Source: Flavobacteriaceae bacterium
GTDB taxonomy: Bacteria > Bacteroidota > Bacteroidia > Flavobacteriales > Weeksellaceae
Assembly (NCBI GenBank): GCA_031273305.1
Contig: JAISSC010000220.1
Span: forward strand, 1-21,739
Length of the DNA: 21,739 nucleotides
Reading direction: 5' to 3'
Shown: piece by piece, positions 13,221-21,739 of the stretch
How positions within the stretch are numbered: position 1 is the stretch's first letter
Layout of the letters: the number at the start of each line of letters is the position of its first letter
Position numbers and translations under genes: made by a program
The notes under the pieces: model-generated
What the model was told of the DNA's origin: nothing
Database searches by the model: none
What the model saw: the letters and a program-made list of their open reading frames with translations, nothing else

Positions 13221-14519
13221 TCACAGCTCATTAATAAATTTAGTCAATAGAGCTACAAGTTTATCAAAAGCATACAAAGACACTTCCGTATCATAAATAT
13301 CGTGATAGCCGCTTTCACCTCCCAAAGTATAAATATAAAAAGATGGAACACCTTTCTGATAAAAAGGACAATGGTCGCTGTTGCAGGCAGCACCTCTGAC
13401 TTTGACCTGTTTCAGATAATTATACATATGGCTTATGTTTTCCAGCTTGTTAAACTGTTTAGGAAACTCCCTGCCATTAACTACCTGTATTCCGTCCTCG
13501 CCGGTTCCTACCATGTCAAAATTCACCAAGAATTTGATTTTCTTCAGGTCTATCAAGGGGTGGTCTACAAAATATTGAGAACCCTTTAGTCCGGCTTCTT
13601 CACCGGCAAAAGCAATGAATACTATATCGAAATTAGGTTTACTTTTAGCATATATTCTGGACATGGATAGCAGAAAAGCTATTCCACTTGCGTTATCATT
13701 AGCTCCCGGAAAAATAACATCATTAATTTTACCCAAGTGGTCATAATGAGCCGTTAGAACTATTATGCTGTCCGAGCGTTTTCCCTTTAAATATCCCACC
13801 ACGTTTTGCGCTTCAAAATCCGCTTCAAAATCCGATTGCAGGTCAATAGTTACAGATTTGATTGCTTCCGGAACTGACCGGCTGCTTATAAATATATCTA
13901 CGGTTTGAGTTTGTCTGGAACTTAGAGTATGAATAAATTTAGAAGATGTTTGCTCTACGACCAGAGGAATGGAAACATCCAGTCCTCCGCTACTTATGAT
14001 CTGTGGAATATCGCGGTAGAATTGGTTGGCAGTGCTTTCTCGTATGATCATGTTTTCAGGAAACTGCACATCGGGAAAAACAACCGCATTATTATTAATT
14101 CTTTCCAATTCCTTATCAAAGTAAGAACGGTCATCCCATTCAAATAAACTATCAATGACTGAGGGGTTGAAGATAAGAGGTTGGAAAGTTCCCTGTAAAG
14201 ACGGAGAACCTGCCCCGACTAAATAATCAGAACCTATTTTTAGCTCCTTTCCATTGACCTTTAGCTCACAATTCTTAATAACATGTACAGGATAAGTGAA
14301 AGGCTGAAAATAAGAATCGGTAAGTTTTAAAAGCCCCGTTTTTTCAAACTGTTGAGCTATTTCCTCCGAAGCTCTTTTCATTCCGTTATCGACATATCCC
14401 CGACCGGAAAATTCCGGAGAAGTTAATTTTTTAATGACTTGTTCCGCATAGGTTTTGGGGCTTTGAGCAAAATAAGACCCAAAACAAAAAATAAATAAAG
14501 GTAAAAAACGAATTTTCAT
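13221..14519 (-). CDS. Secreted M28-family metallopeptidase
   Basis: Predicted di-zinc aminopeptidase-like enzyme exported to the periplasm or outside. A signal peptide ends in SYFAQ (about residue 19). The peptidase domain shows the expected ligands: H258 and D260 in AHYDHLG, D275 in GANDNASG, E307-E308 in FAGEEAGLKGS, D335 in NFDMVG, and H406 in GYHDIYD. A PA-domain-like insert may occupy about 100-220. 432 aa fits bacterial M28 exopeptidases. The start lies 15 bases after the stop of the TonB-domain lipoprotein gene, so they are cotranscribed. The array ends 55 bases beyond its stop codon. Confidence 0.92.
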   Translation of the reverse strand: MKIRFLPLFIFCFGSYFAQSPKTYAEQVIKKLTSPEFSGRGYVDNGMKRASEEIAQQFEKTGLLKLTDSYFQPFTYPVHVIKNCELKVNGKELKIGSDYLVGAGSPSLQGTFQPLIFNPSVIDSLFEWDDRSYFDKELERINNNAVVFPDVQFPENMIIRESTANQFYRDIPQIISSGGLDVSIPLVVEQTSSKFIHTLSSRQTQTVDIFISSRSVPEAIKSVTIDLQSDFEADFEAQNVVGYLKGKRSDSIIVLTAHYDHLGKINDVIFPGANDNASGIAFLLSMSRIYAKSKPNFDIVFIAFAGEEAGLKGSQYFVDHPLIDLKKIKFLVNFDMVGTGEDGIQVVNGREFPKQFNKLENISHMYNYLKQVKVRGAACNSDHCPFYQKGVPSFYIYTLGGESGYHDIYDTEVSLYAFDKLVALLTKFINEL

Positions 14520-14534
14520 TGTAAATTAGAGTAT

Positions 14535-14993
14535 TTAATTAGCTTCTTCTTGAATATAAGGTTGAGAATCATCGGAAGGAATCCTGAAATTCACACTTAA
14601 AATATAATATGACCGCACTCGTTTACGGTTGATCTTTGCCGAATTCCACCTCGATTGGGTTTTTTGTAGAACCCGTATAATTTCATCAGCACATCCGGCT
14701 CCTATGTCTTTCAAAGTCTCAAAATTACTAATAGTTCCGTTGTCCTCCACAACGAATTTAATAATAACCTTTCCCTGTATATTTTGTTGGACGGCTTCTA
14801 CAGGATATTCCAGATTGGAAGAAAGAATTTGAAATAATTGTCTTCTTCCTCCCTCAAATTCGGCTTTTGGATCTACCTGATATTGGTCGTATACTTCACC
14901 TGTCTGGGGTTGTTTAGCCTCTTGGGCAGAACAAGAAAACAACAGAGGGAAACTAAGTAGTAATGCGGAAAATATAAATAACGATTTTAGCAT
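14535..14993 (-). CDS. Lipoprotein with TonB C-terminal domain
   Basis: Residues about 57-138 match the TonB C-terminal (energy-transducing) fold: YPVEAVQQNIQGKVIIKFVV, then a mid-domain Gly-Cys-Ala-Asp-Glu helix and a final RSYYILSVNF strand. A type II signal peptide with lipobox L18-F19-S20-C21 precedes it, so the protein is a lipoprotein and not an inner-membrane-anchored TonB; the proline-rich spanner is missing. Such small lipoproteins are common in Bacteroidota and their role is unclear. I chose the ATG at 14993 (152 aa) over an in-frame ATG at 15050, because the longer form puts 19 hydrophilic residues ahead of the signal peptide. Confidence 0.85.
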   Translation of the reverse strand: MLKSLFIFSALLLSFPLLFSCSAQEAKQPQTGEVYDQYQVDPKAEFEGGRRQLFQILSSNLEYPVEAVQQNIQGKVIIKFVVEDNGTISNFETLKDIGAGCADEIIRVLQKTQSRWNSAKINRKRVRSYYILSVNFRIPSDDSQPYIQEEAN

Positions 14994-15111
14994 ATTCTTT
15001 TCTTCATATTGAATTTTTATTTTTATATCTTTATCTGTGTCATCCTGCAAAGTAGGGAAGAGACGAAAAGTAAATTAAGGGCATTTTACTTAGTAGCCGA
15101 ATTTCACACAT

Positions 15112-15119
15112 CAAATATA
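15112..15119 (-). promoter_or_regulatory. Candidate promoter -7 box for the lipoprotein/M28 operon
   Basis: TATATTTG on the minus strand is a full TAnnTTTG match, about 118 nt upstream of the chosen ATG at 14993. No matching -33 box is seen. It would give a long leader. Confidence 0.4.
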
Positions 15120-15170
15120 AAAATTTAACCGAATTAAGTTCGAAAATAATTTAAATAAAAATGAATTTCT

Positions 15171-15178
15171 TACTTTTG
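15171..15178 (+). promoter_or_regulatory. Promoter -7 box for the M23 peptidase/TonB receptor operon
   Basis: TACTTTTG fits TAnnTTTG and ends 44 nt before the ATG at 15223. It is divergent from the lipoprotein/M28 unit. Confidence 0.5.
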
Positions 15179-15222
15179 GGGAAGATTTATTTTATAGATT
15201 GGTTAGTAGTTAAGCAGTACTT

Positions 15223-16881
15223 ATGAAGAAAATAGCATTTATAACCATTATATTTTCCAACCTGTTATACACTCAAGATTATCCGAAAGACTTTATATAC
15301 CCTTTGCAGATTCCTATTTCCCTTTCTGCTACCTATGCAGAGTTAAGGAAAAATCATTTTCATGCAGGGTTGGATATACGGACTCAGCAGAAAATCGGGT
15401 TGAAAGTAGTCGCTCCGCAGGACGGATATGTGTCGCGTATCAATATTTCTGCGTATGGATACGGCAAAGCCATTTATATTGACCATCCTAACGGATATAC
15501 TACCGTATACGGACATTTAAGCACATTGGCAGGAAATATCGAAGAAAGAGCAAGAAAAGAACAGTATGAAAAACAGGCTTATTCTGTGGATTTTTACTTA
15601 AAGCCGGGAGAGCTTCCGGTGAAGCAGGGAGAATTAGTCGCCCTGAGCGGGAATACCGGAGGTTCCGGAGGCCCACATTTACATTTTGAAGTACGGAATA
15701 CCCGGACGGAAGAAGTGTTAAATCCGTTTTTGTTCGGGTTTGATGTCCCGGATAATATAAAGCCTCAGGTAAACGAAGTATGGATATATCCGGTTAGAGG
15801 AACGGCAAATGGCAGTATTGGTAAAATCGCAGTAGCGGAGAACGGCATCTATACAGCCACAGGAGAAATAGGATTTGGAGTAAGAGCCTATGATAAGCAA
15901 AATGTCTCAAATAGCCTTAACGGGATTTATTTCATAAAAACCTACGTAAATGGAGAACTAATTTCAACTTTCAAGGCAGATAAACACGCATTTGATGAGA
16001 CCAGAGCCATCAATGCCTCCGTAGATTATCCCGAACAACTAAGCAAAAACCGTTGGATATACCGCACCTACATAGTACCCGGAAATACCTTGCAAATGTA
16101 TGAACAGGAAGTAAATAAAGGGATTGTAAGGATAGAACCGGAAGAAACATACCAAGTACGGATCGAAGTAGGAGACTATGCAGGAAATATAACATCCCGG
16201 AGTTTTACCGTAAAGGGAGCAGGAGAAGAAACAGACTCCGGATTTAAATATGACGGTAAATACAATGTCGAATACAACAAGTCATATACTTTTTCCAAAG
16301 AGGGTATTTCCGTAAAATTTGAAAAAGGCTCTTTCTATGAGAGTTTTAATTTCAGTTATGAAAAATCGGGAAGTAATCAATACCGGATACATGATTCTTC
16401 CGTTCCCGTACATAAAAAGTATGAAATAACGATCACCCCCGATTGGACTTATCTGGATAAAGGAAAAGCAGAGAAGTATGTAATAATAAGGCAATCCAAT
16501 TTTGGGACTTTCAAAAAAGAATATTTAGATACGACCTACAAAAACGGAGTTTATACAGCCAGCCCAAAAGATTTTGGGGTGTTTTCATTAGTTTTGGATG
16601 AATCCTTGCCCACTATCTCATGTCCTACATTGGCTAAAACTAAAAAAGTGAACAACCGGTTGAATTTTACCATAAAAGATACCGGTTCCGGAATCAATAC
16701 CTATGATGTTTTTATAGACGGAAAATGGGTTTTAGCAGAATATGAGTATAAACAGAACAGTTTATTTATACCCGACTTAAAAAGAGAAGGAATAGAACCG
16801 GGAATACATCAGGTGGAAGTACGGGTAACAGATAAAGTAAATAATAAACAAACATATACCAACGATTTTGAAAAATTATAA
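15223..16881 (+). CDS. M23-family (LytM) zinc metallopeptidase, secreted
   Basis: Predicted peptidoglycan endopeptidase or a scaffold of that fold. A short signal peptide (about residues 1-18) is followed directly by the LytM domain. H47-x-x-x-D51 in FHAGLD gives two zinc ligands, H98 in VYGHL is catalytic, and H152-L-H154 in PHLHFE gives the third ligand and catalytic His. All key residues are intact, so it should be active. The loop at about 103-128 is longer than in minimal LytM domains. The C-terminal 350 residues look like beta-sandwich modules of unknown role. The last 14 bases overlap the TonB-receptor gene, so expression is coupled. Confidence 0.93.
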   Translation: MKKIAFITIIFSNLLYTQDYPKDFIYPLQIPISLSATYAELRKNHFHAGLDIRTQQKIGLKVVAPQDGYVSRINISAYGYGKAIYIDHPNGYTTVYGHLSTLAGNIEERARKEQYEKQAYSVDFYLKPGELPVKQGELVALSGNTGGSGGPHLHFEVRNTRTEEVLNPFLFGFDVPDNIKPQVNEVWIYPVRGTANGSIGKIAVAENGIYTATGEIGFGVRAYDKQNVSNSLNGIYFIKTYVNGELISTFKADKHAFDETRAINASVDYPEQLSKNRWIYRTYIVPGNTLQMYEQEVNKGIVRIEPEETYQVRIEVGDYAGNITSRSFTVKGAGEETDSGFKYDGKYNVEYNKSYTFSKEGISVKFEKGSFYESFNFSYEKSGSNQYRIHDSSVPVHKKYEITITPDWTYLDKGKAEKYVIIRQSNFGTFKKEYLDTTYKNGVYTASPKDFGVFSLVLDESLPTISCPTLAKTKKVNNRLNFTIKDTGSGINTYDVFIDGKWVLAEYEYKQNSLFIPDLKREGIEPGIHQVEVRVTDKVNNKQTYTNDFEKL

Positions 16882-19300
16882 GATTCTGTCAATTATAACT
16901 TTCTGGATGGTTCCTTTTATCCTGTGGGGACAAACCATAACCGTTTCGGGGAGAATAGAAGATCAAAAGGGAAATCCTGTGTCGGGAGCGCGTGTTTCCA
17001 TATCGTCAGCTCAGGCATCCGTTTCGGATATAGAGGGAAATTACTCTCTTGAAATACCTGCATATACGGAAGTCACTTTGTTGGTAATTCATGATGATTT
17101 TGCTTTTATATCTAAAGAAATTCCCGCTTCCGGTTCAGATATAGTAGCGGATTTTATCCTTCAGCCTGCCAAAGAAAGGGAAATCCCCGAAGTTGTTTTT
17201 AGAGGACCGAGAAGAAAACCTTCAGACCTTACTTCTACTCAGATAGATGTTCAGGATATTGAAAAAATGCCTTCACTTTCAGGAGGAATAGAAGAAATAT
17301 TAAATACCGCATTTGTAAGCACCGCCAGTGAATTAAGCTCTCTTTACAGGGTAAGAGGAGGAAATTATGACGAAAATTTGATTTACATTAACGGAGTGGA
17401 AATATATAAACCGTTAACCGTCAGGAGTGGGCAACAGGAGGGGATGAGCATCATCAACCCTGAAATGGTATCACTTGTCAATTTTTCTGCCGGAGGATTT
17501 GAATCGCGGTATGGAGATAAAATGTCCAGCGTATTGGATATTACCTATCGACGTCCCAAAGAGTTTGAAACAACTCTGGAAGCCAGTTTATTAGGAGGAG
17601 CACTGACGTTGGGTTATGCTGATAAAAAACAAAAATTTTCCGGAATTGTCGGAGCCAGATACAGAAATACAAACCTGATATTGAACACCTTTGACGGAGA
17701 TACCGATTTTAATCCGGAATATTTTGACGTACAAACTTTCCTTCAATATGAATTTAATCCCAAGTGGAAACTTTCCTTTTTAGCTAATCATGCTTCTAAT
17801 AATTACAAAATGGTTCCCAAGACCAGAGAGGTAGAGTTTGGAACCATGTATCAGCCCATAAAATTAAATGTAGCCTATAACGGACAGGAAAAAGATAAAT
17901 ACAAAACAATAAACGGAACCTTGTCTTTACAATTTAAACCCTCCGACAAATTCGCATTTAGCCTGGATGGATATGGATTTCATTCCAAAGAAGAAGAATA
18001 TTTTGACATAGCTTCCGGCTATATATTACAGGAAGTGGATGCGGAAACAGGGGGTATTACCTCTTCTTTTGGCTCCGGAGGACAGATAGATCACGGAAGG
18101 AATAATCTGGATATGTTGGTAATGGGGGCACAGTTCAAAACTAAATACAGTTTAAATGTAAATTCCGCTTTTGAGGCAGGTTTTCAATATCAACATGAAG
18201 ACATACGAAATATTAAAAATGAATGGCAGTTGATAGACTCATTAGGATATTCCCTGCCTAATTCCGTTCCCAATCCCGGAAACCTGAATGATGCCGATCT
18301 AGCCTTAAATTACCACATTGCAGCAAAAAATAACCTTAAATCCGGGCGTATGAACGGATATTTGCAGTATACAACCAAATTTATGTGGAACGCTACACGT
18401 GTATTGATAAACGCAGGAGTACGTGCTACCCATTGGGATTTTAACGGAGAAACCGATATTAGCCCTCGTGCTCAGATAGCAGTAAAGCCGGATTGGGAGA
18501 TGGATATGTTGTTCCGTTTTGCCACAGGTTTTTATTACCAGCCGCCTTTTTATAAAGAAGTCATGTATCTGGACGGAACACTTAATGATAAGATAAAATC
18601 ACAACGTTCCATACATTTCATTTTAGGGAATGACTTTGAATTTAAGATGTTAAAAGGACGTCCGTTTAAGCTGACTACTGAACTGTATTACAAGAAATTA
18701 GATGATCTGATCCCATATTTCATAGATAACGTACGAGTAATTTATACCGGAGAAAATAACTCAAAAGGATATGCCTACGGAGTTGATGTCCGGTTGAACG
18801 GAGAATTTGTTCCGGGAGCCGAATCATGGTTATCCGTTTCCTATGGGAGAACCGAAGAAAGTATTGATGGAGGAGGATATATTCCTCGTCCGACCGACCC
18901 TAGATTTAAAGTCGGGTTGTTCTTTCAGGATTATATGAAAAATTATCCGAGATTCAAAGCGAGTGTGAACCTTGTCTATGCCGCAGGATTGCCCAACGGA
19001 GCACCGTTGTTTACAGATCCATACCAATATCAAAGTACCTTATCCGATTATAAAAGAGCAGACGTAGGACTGACCTATATATTTGTAGACCAGAAAAATA
19101 ACAAGGCAAGAGGAGGGTCTGCACTGGGGAAATTTAAAGACCTTTCCTTAGGACTGGAAATATTTAACGTCTTTGATGTAAGAAACACGATAAACAACCA
19201 GTGGATAAGGGACGTAAATTCATCCAACGCTGTGCATTATGCAGTTCCTAATAAATCGACAGGAAGATTCTTTACCTTAAAATTGAACGCAAAATTTTAA
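16868..19300 (+). CDS. TonB-dependent outer-membrane receptor
   Basis: An outer-membrane beta-barrel for energy-dependent uptake; substrate unknown. Order: signal peptide (1-22, ending WGQ), a carboxypeptidase-regulatory-like beta domain (about 24-100, GRIEDQKGNPVSGARVSI), a plug domain (about 115-228, with YRVRGGNYDENLIYINGVEI) and a barrel ending in the typical C-terminal Phe (LKLNAKF). The start is TTG at 16868, inside the upstream gene. The first ATG (16907-16909) would cut off most of the signal peptide. No SusD-like partner follows, so it is not a classic SusCD pair. A possible TonB box lies around 105-112 (EIPEVVFR). Confidence 0.93.
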   Translation: MKNYKILSIITFWMVPFILWGQTITVSGRIEDQKGNPVSGARVSISSAQASVSDIEGNYSLEIPAYTEVTLLVIHDDFAFISKEIPASGSDIVADFILQPAKEREIPEVVFRGPRRKPSDLTSTQIDVQDIEKMPSLSGGIEEILNTAFVSTASELSSLYRVRGGNYDENLIYINGVEIYKPLTVRSGQQEGMSIINPEMVSLVNFSAGGFESRYGDKMSSVLDITYRRPKEFETTLEASLLGGALTLGYADKKQKFSGIVGARYRNTNLILNTFDGDTDFNPEYFDVQTFLQYEFNPKWKLSFLANHASNNYKMVPKTREVEFGTMYQPIKLNVAYNGQEKDKYKTINGTLSLQFKPSDKFAFSLDGYGFHSKEEEYFDIASGYILQEVDAETGGITSSFGSGGQIDHGRNNLDMLVMGAQFKTKYSLNVNSAFEAGFQYQHEDIRNIKNEWQLIDSLGYSLPNSVPNPGNLNDADLALNYHIAAKNNLKSGRMNGYLQYTTKFMWNATRVLINAGVRATHWDFNGETDISPRAQIAVKPDWEMDMLFRFATGFYYQPPFYKEVMYLDGTLNDKIKSQRSIHFILGNDFEFKMLKGRPFKLTTELYYKKLDDLIPYFIDNVRVIYTGENNSKGYAYGVDVRLNGEFVPGAESWLSVSYGRTEESIDGGGYIPRPTDPRFKVGLFFQDYMKNYPRFKASVNLVYAAGLPNGAPLFTDPYQYQSTLSDYKRADVGLTYIFVDQKNNKARGGSALGKFKDLSLGLEIFNVFDVRNTINNQWIRDVNSSNAVHYAVPNKSTGRFFTLKLNAKF

Positions 19301-19396
19301 TATAATACGATGTTTATCCGGGCTTGTTCCATGAGATTATTTTCGGGTAGAGAAAAATCAGGGGTTTTTACAGGTAAAAATTTATATAAGTTTCCG

Positions 19397-19404
19397 TATA
19401 TTTG
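19397..19404 (+). promoter_or_regulatory. Promoter -7 box for fhs
   Basis: TATATTTG is a full TAnnTTTG match, ending 42 nt before the ATG at 19447. A -33 box is not clear. Confidence 0.5.
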
Positions 19405-19446
19405 GCTCCCAATTGAATAAAATGTAATGAACACATAAATATTCTT

Positions 19447-21114
19447 ATGCAGACAGATATAGAAATTGCACGTTCTGTTTCACTGGAGCCGATTTTTAAA
19501 ATAGCCGAAAAAATAGATATTCCTACGGATGAATTGATTCCTTACGGAAAATATATGGCTAAAGTTCCGTTAGAATTGAAATCAGAAGAAAGAATCAAAA
19601 GGTCAAAACTTATTTTAGTAACCTCTATAACACCTACCAAAGCGGGAATAGGAAAAACAACGGTGTCTATAGGATTAAGTTTGGGACTTGCCAAAATAGG
19701 GAAAAAAGCTATTGTAGCATTACGTGAACCATCCTTAGGTCCCTGCTTCGGGATGAAAGGAGGAGCAGCCGGAGGAGGATATGCTCAGGTTCTCCCGATG
19801 GAAAATATCAATCTTCATTTCACCGGTGATTTTCATGCAGTTACTTCGGCTCACAATATGATTGCCGCCCTACTGGATAACTATAATTATCAAAACAGAG
19901 GAACGGATAAAATGCTGAAAGAAGTAGTATGGAAAAGGGTGCTGGATGTAAATGACAGAAATCTCCGCAATGTAGTAACCGGGTTAGGAGGGAACGGTAA
20001 CGGATTAACCCGTGAATCGGGTTTTGATATAACGCCTGCTTCCGAAATTATGGCTATTCTGTGCCTAACCGAAGATATTCAGGATTTAAAAAGAAGAATA
20101 GAGAATATTTTGTTAGGATATAAAGCAGACGGAAGTAGTTTTACGGTAAAAGACTTAGGAGTGGCAGGAGCCATTGCCGTATTGTTGAAAGATGCTATCA
20201 ATCCTAATTTAGTGCAGACTACGGAAAATACGCCGGCTTTTATTCACGGAGGCCCTTTTGCCAATATTGCACACGGTTGTAATTCGGTAATAGCGACAAA
20301 AATGGCTATGAGCTATGGCGATTATGTAGTCACGGAAGCAGGATTTGGAGCCGATTTGGGAGCCGAGAAATTTTTTGATATTAAATGCCGTAAGTCCGGG
20401 ATTTCTCCCAAATTAACCGTAGTCGTAGCAACGTCTCAAGGATTAAAAATGCATGGAGGTGTTTCGGTTGACCGTATAAAAGAAGAAAATGTGACAGGAG
20501 TTATACGAGGACTGGAGAACCTTGAAAAACATATTGAAAATATAAAGTCTTACGGACAGAATGTAGTAGTGGCGTTTAATAAATATAACACGGATACGGA
20601 GTCGGAAATAGCAACGGTTAAAGAATTTTGTCAAAGAACAGGAGTGGGATTTGCAATTAATAACGCTTTTACGGAAGGAGGAGAAGGAGCCAAAGAACTG
20701 GCAGAATTAGTAGTGAAAACCATTGAGGAAAATCCGTCACGAGAGTTGAAATTAGCATATTCAGACGAGGAGAGTATTCAGGATAAAATAAAAAAAGTAG
20801 CTATGGGGATTTACGGAGCCGCTTCGGTGAGTTTTAGTAATGAGGCATTAAAAAAGATAAAAGAGTTGGATAATATCGGGATGAGTTGCTTTCCGGTGTG
20901 TATAGCCAAAACCCAATATTCATTTTCATCAGACCCGAAGGCTTTTGGAGTAAGTAAGAATTTTGATTTTAAAATTAATGATATACTGATTAACAGAGGA
21001 GCCGAGTTTATAGTAGCCGTTGCAAGTGATAGCATGCGCATGCCCGGACTTCCAAAAATTCCACAAGCAACAAAAATAGACCTTATCAATGGACAAATAG
21101 AGGGGTTGAGCTAA
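19447..21114 (+). CDS. fhs: Formate--tetrahydrofolate ligase
   Basis: ATP-dependent ligation of formate to tetrahydrofolate, giving 10-formyl-THF for purine and formyl-Met synthesis; cytoplasmic. The ATP-binding loop is TPTKAGIGKTT (62-72). Family signatures are REPSLGPCFGMKGGAAGGGY (93-112), LHFTGDFHAVTSAHN (123-137) and FANIAHGCNSV further on. 555 aa is standard. In this organism it probably salvages formate or feeds purine synthesis. It is preceded by its own promoter and followed by a convergent gene. Confidence 0.96.
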   Translation: MQTDIEIARSVSLEPIFKIAEKIDIPTDELIPYGKYMAKVPLELKSEERIKRSKLILVTSITPTKAGIGKTTVSIGLSLGLAKIGKKAIVALREPSLGPCFGMKGGAAGGGYAQVLPMENINLHFTGDFHAVTSAHNMIAALLDNYNYQNRGTDKMLKEVVWKRVLDVNDRNLRNVVTGLGGNGNGLTRESGFDITPASEIMAILCLTEDIQDLKRRIENILLGYKADGSSFTVKDLGVAGAIAVLLKDAINPNLVQTTENTPAFIHGGPFANIAHGCNSVIATKMAMSYGDYVVTEAGFGADLGAEKFFDIKCRKSGISPKLTVVVATSQGLKMHGGVSVDRIKEENVTGVIRGLENLEKHIENIKSYGQNVVVAFNKYNTDTESEIATVKEFCQRTGVGFAINNAFTEGGEGAKELAELVVKTIEENPSRELKLAYSDEESIQDKIKKVAMGIYGAASVSFSNEALKKIKELDNIGMSCFPVCIAKTQYSFSSDPKAFGVSKNFDFKINDILINRGAEFIVAVASDSMRMPGLPKIPQATKIDLINGQIEGLS

Positions 21115-21148
21115 ATTAGTCCGTAGTTCAACCGATTTACAGACAACT

Positions 21149-21415
21149 CTATAAATTCCTGATTTTGTTAGACTTATCAGGAGTAAAAAGAGGAGAGATG
21201 TTTTTTAGTTTTTCCTGATGTTTTAGCTGATGATATTCAGACTTTAGCTCTTTCAGGCAGTCTATACATAAACAATCCTCATACAGGTTCCGGATATATT
21301 CTCTTTCTCCCTGAGTTAAATAAATAGCCGTACATTGGCAAAGTTCCAGAGTTCCTGTTTTGCATTCAAACATCCGACTGCATCGGGGGCAGGCTTTCTT
21401 TTCGTGTTCAGGCAT
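21149..21415 (-). CDS. Small cysteine-rich CWC-type protein
   Basis: 88 aa, cytoplasmic. Eight cysteines are arranged as C9-x2-C12, C18, C26-x-C28, C48-x-C50-x2-C53. With HEKKACPRC and LCQCTAIYLT they match the Cys-rich CWC family, which presumably binds zinc; its function is unknown. I chose the ATG at 21413-21415 over an in-frame TTG at 21431-21433, since TACCTTTA (21438-21445, minus) resembles a -7 box and would place transcription start close to or past the TTG. It is convergent with fhs, with a 34-base gap between stops. Confidence 0.82.
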   Translation of the reverse strand: MPEHEKKACPRCSRMFECKTGTLELCQCTAIYLTQGEREYIRNLYEDCLCIDCLKELKSEYHQLKHQEKLKNISPLFTPDKSNKIRNL

Positions 21416-21488
21416 AGGATAAATTTTAATCAAAGTTTAAAGGTAATATTATTTTATGAAATATATAAGGATGATATGTGAAATTGTA

Positions 21489-21739
21489 TCCTGACTTTGA
21501 CACTTTTAAGAGCCTTGTCTTGTAACTACGTAATAATCAATAAGTTGTAGTTTTTATGATACTAAAATGGGTGTCGCAGGCAGAAGCCTGAAAGGCTTGA
21601 TTTTCATAACCGCAGGTCAGCGACCTGCGGGCAACGACAACCAATGACACCGCCTGAAAGGCGGGACTAGTCTTGCCTTTCAGGCAAAGAGTGGGGTGGG
21701 TACTCTCCGCAGGTCGCTGACCTGCGGTTATGAAGATTC
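21489..21739. repeat. Composite palindromic repeat at the right edge
   Basis: No gene lies between 21446 and the window end. The stretch holds TCCTGACTTTGACACTTTT (21489-21507), AAAATGGGTGTCGCA (21564-21578), palindromic copy c on the plus strand (GCCT/AGGC at 21586-21596 and arms CCGCAGGTC/GACCTGCGG at 21610-21630), a CGCCT/AGGCG hairpin (about 21651-21663), ACTAGT (21666-21671), and copy d on the minus strand (palindrome 21707-21727). Copies c and d face each other. The part from ACTAGT to the end is the inverted copy of 2888-2962. Confidence 0.85.

Noticed and set aside
14994..15050. Longer start of the TonB-domain lipoprotein
   Set aside because: It would place 19 hydrophilic residues before a good lipoprotein signal peptide that begins at the internal Met.
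21157..21182. Bidirectional terminator between fhs and the CWC gene
   Set aside because: A TCCTGAT/ATCAGGA stem exists, but it lies inside the CWC coding region, has a 12-base loop and no T-run on either side.

Overview
The window looks like chromosome from a member of the Bacteroidota, most likely the order Flavobacteriales. The evidence is: AT-rich DNA; TAnnTTTG promoter -7 boxes, with a TTTG -33 box 19 nt upstream in the best case; almost no Shine-Dalgarno sequences in front of housekeeping genes; Bacteroidota-type ribosomal proteins and lysyl-tRNA synthetase; Rhs cores of the Bacteroidota kind; and a TonB-dependent receptor with an N-terminal carboxypeptidase-regulatory-like domain. I cannot name the genus.

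Layout. (1) 1-2801: a dispersed-repeat micro-ORF at the left edge, lysS with a good terminator, then a cysteine-dioxygenase-like gene. (2) 2832-4720: an accessory island. It holds an orphan Rhs C-terminal tip carrying a predicted HExxH metalloprotease toxin, a small exported protein that is the likely immunity partner, and a second Rhs-core remnant with no toxin. Palindromic repeats flank it. (3) 4729-7524, minus strand: the rplM-rpsI-rpsB-tsf translation operon with a clear promoter and terminator. (4) 7555-7880: a repeat cluster without a credible gene. (5) 7932-10063: a class III PLP aminotransferase and DeoD purine nucleoside phosphorylase. (6) 10091-13165: four copies of an attC-like structured repeat of about 100-140 bp. 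They bracket a GNAT acetyltransferase, a two-gene unit of unknown function and another unknown gene, all on the minus strand. Three of these four genes have strong Shine-Dalgarno sequences, unlike the rest of the window. This resembles an integron cassette array without a visible integrase. (7) 13221-14993, minus: a secreted M28 peptidase and a TonB-domain lipoprotein. (8) 15171-19300, plus: an M23 peptidase translationally coupled to a TonB-dependent receptor. (9) 19397-21114: formate-tetrahydrofolate ligase, then a convergent small Cys-rich protein. (10) 21489-21739: a repeat composite that matches, in inverted orientation, the repeat to the left of the Rhs island.

The core genes serve translation, nucleoside and one-carbon metabolism, and the cell envelope. 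The accessory content sits in two insertions (Rhs toxin island and attC-like cassette array) and in several families of palindromic repeats. In these families, stem bases differ between copies while pairing is kept. The strongest candidates for something undescribed are the cassette array with its unknown proteins and the repeat-flanked Rhs toxin/immunity module.
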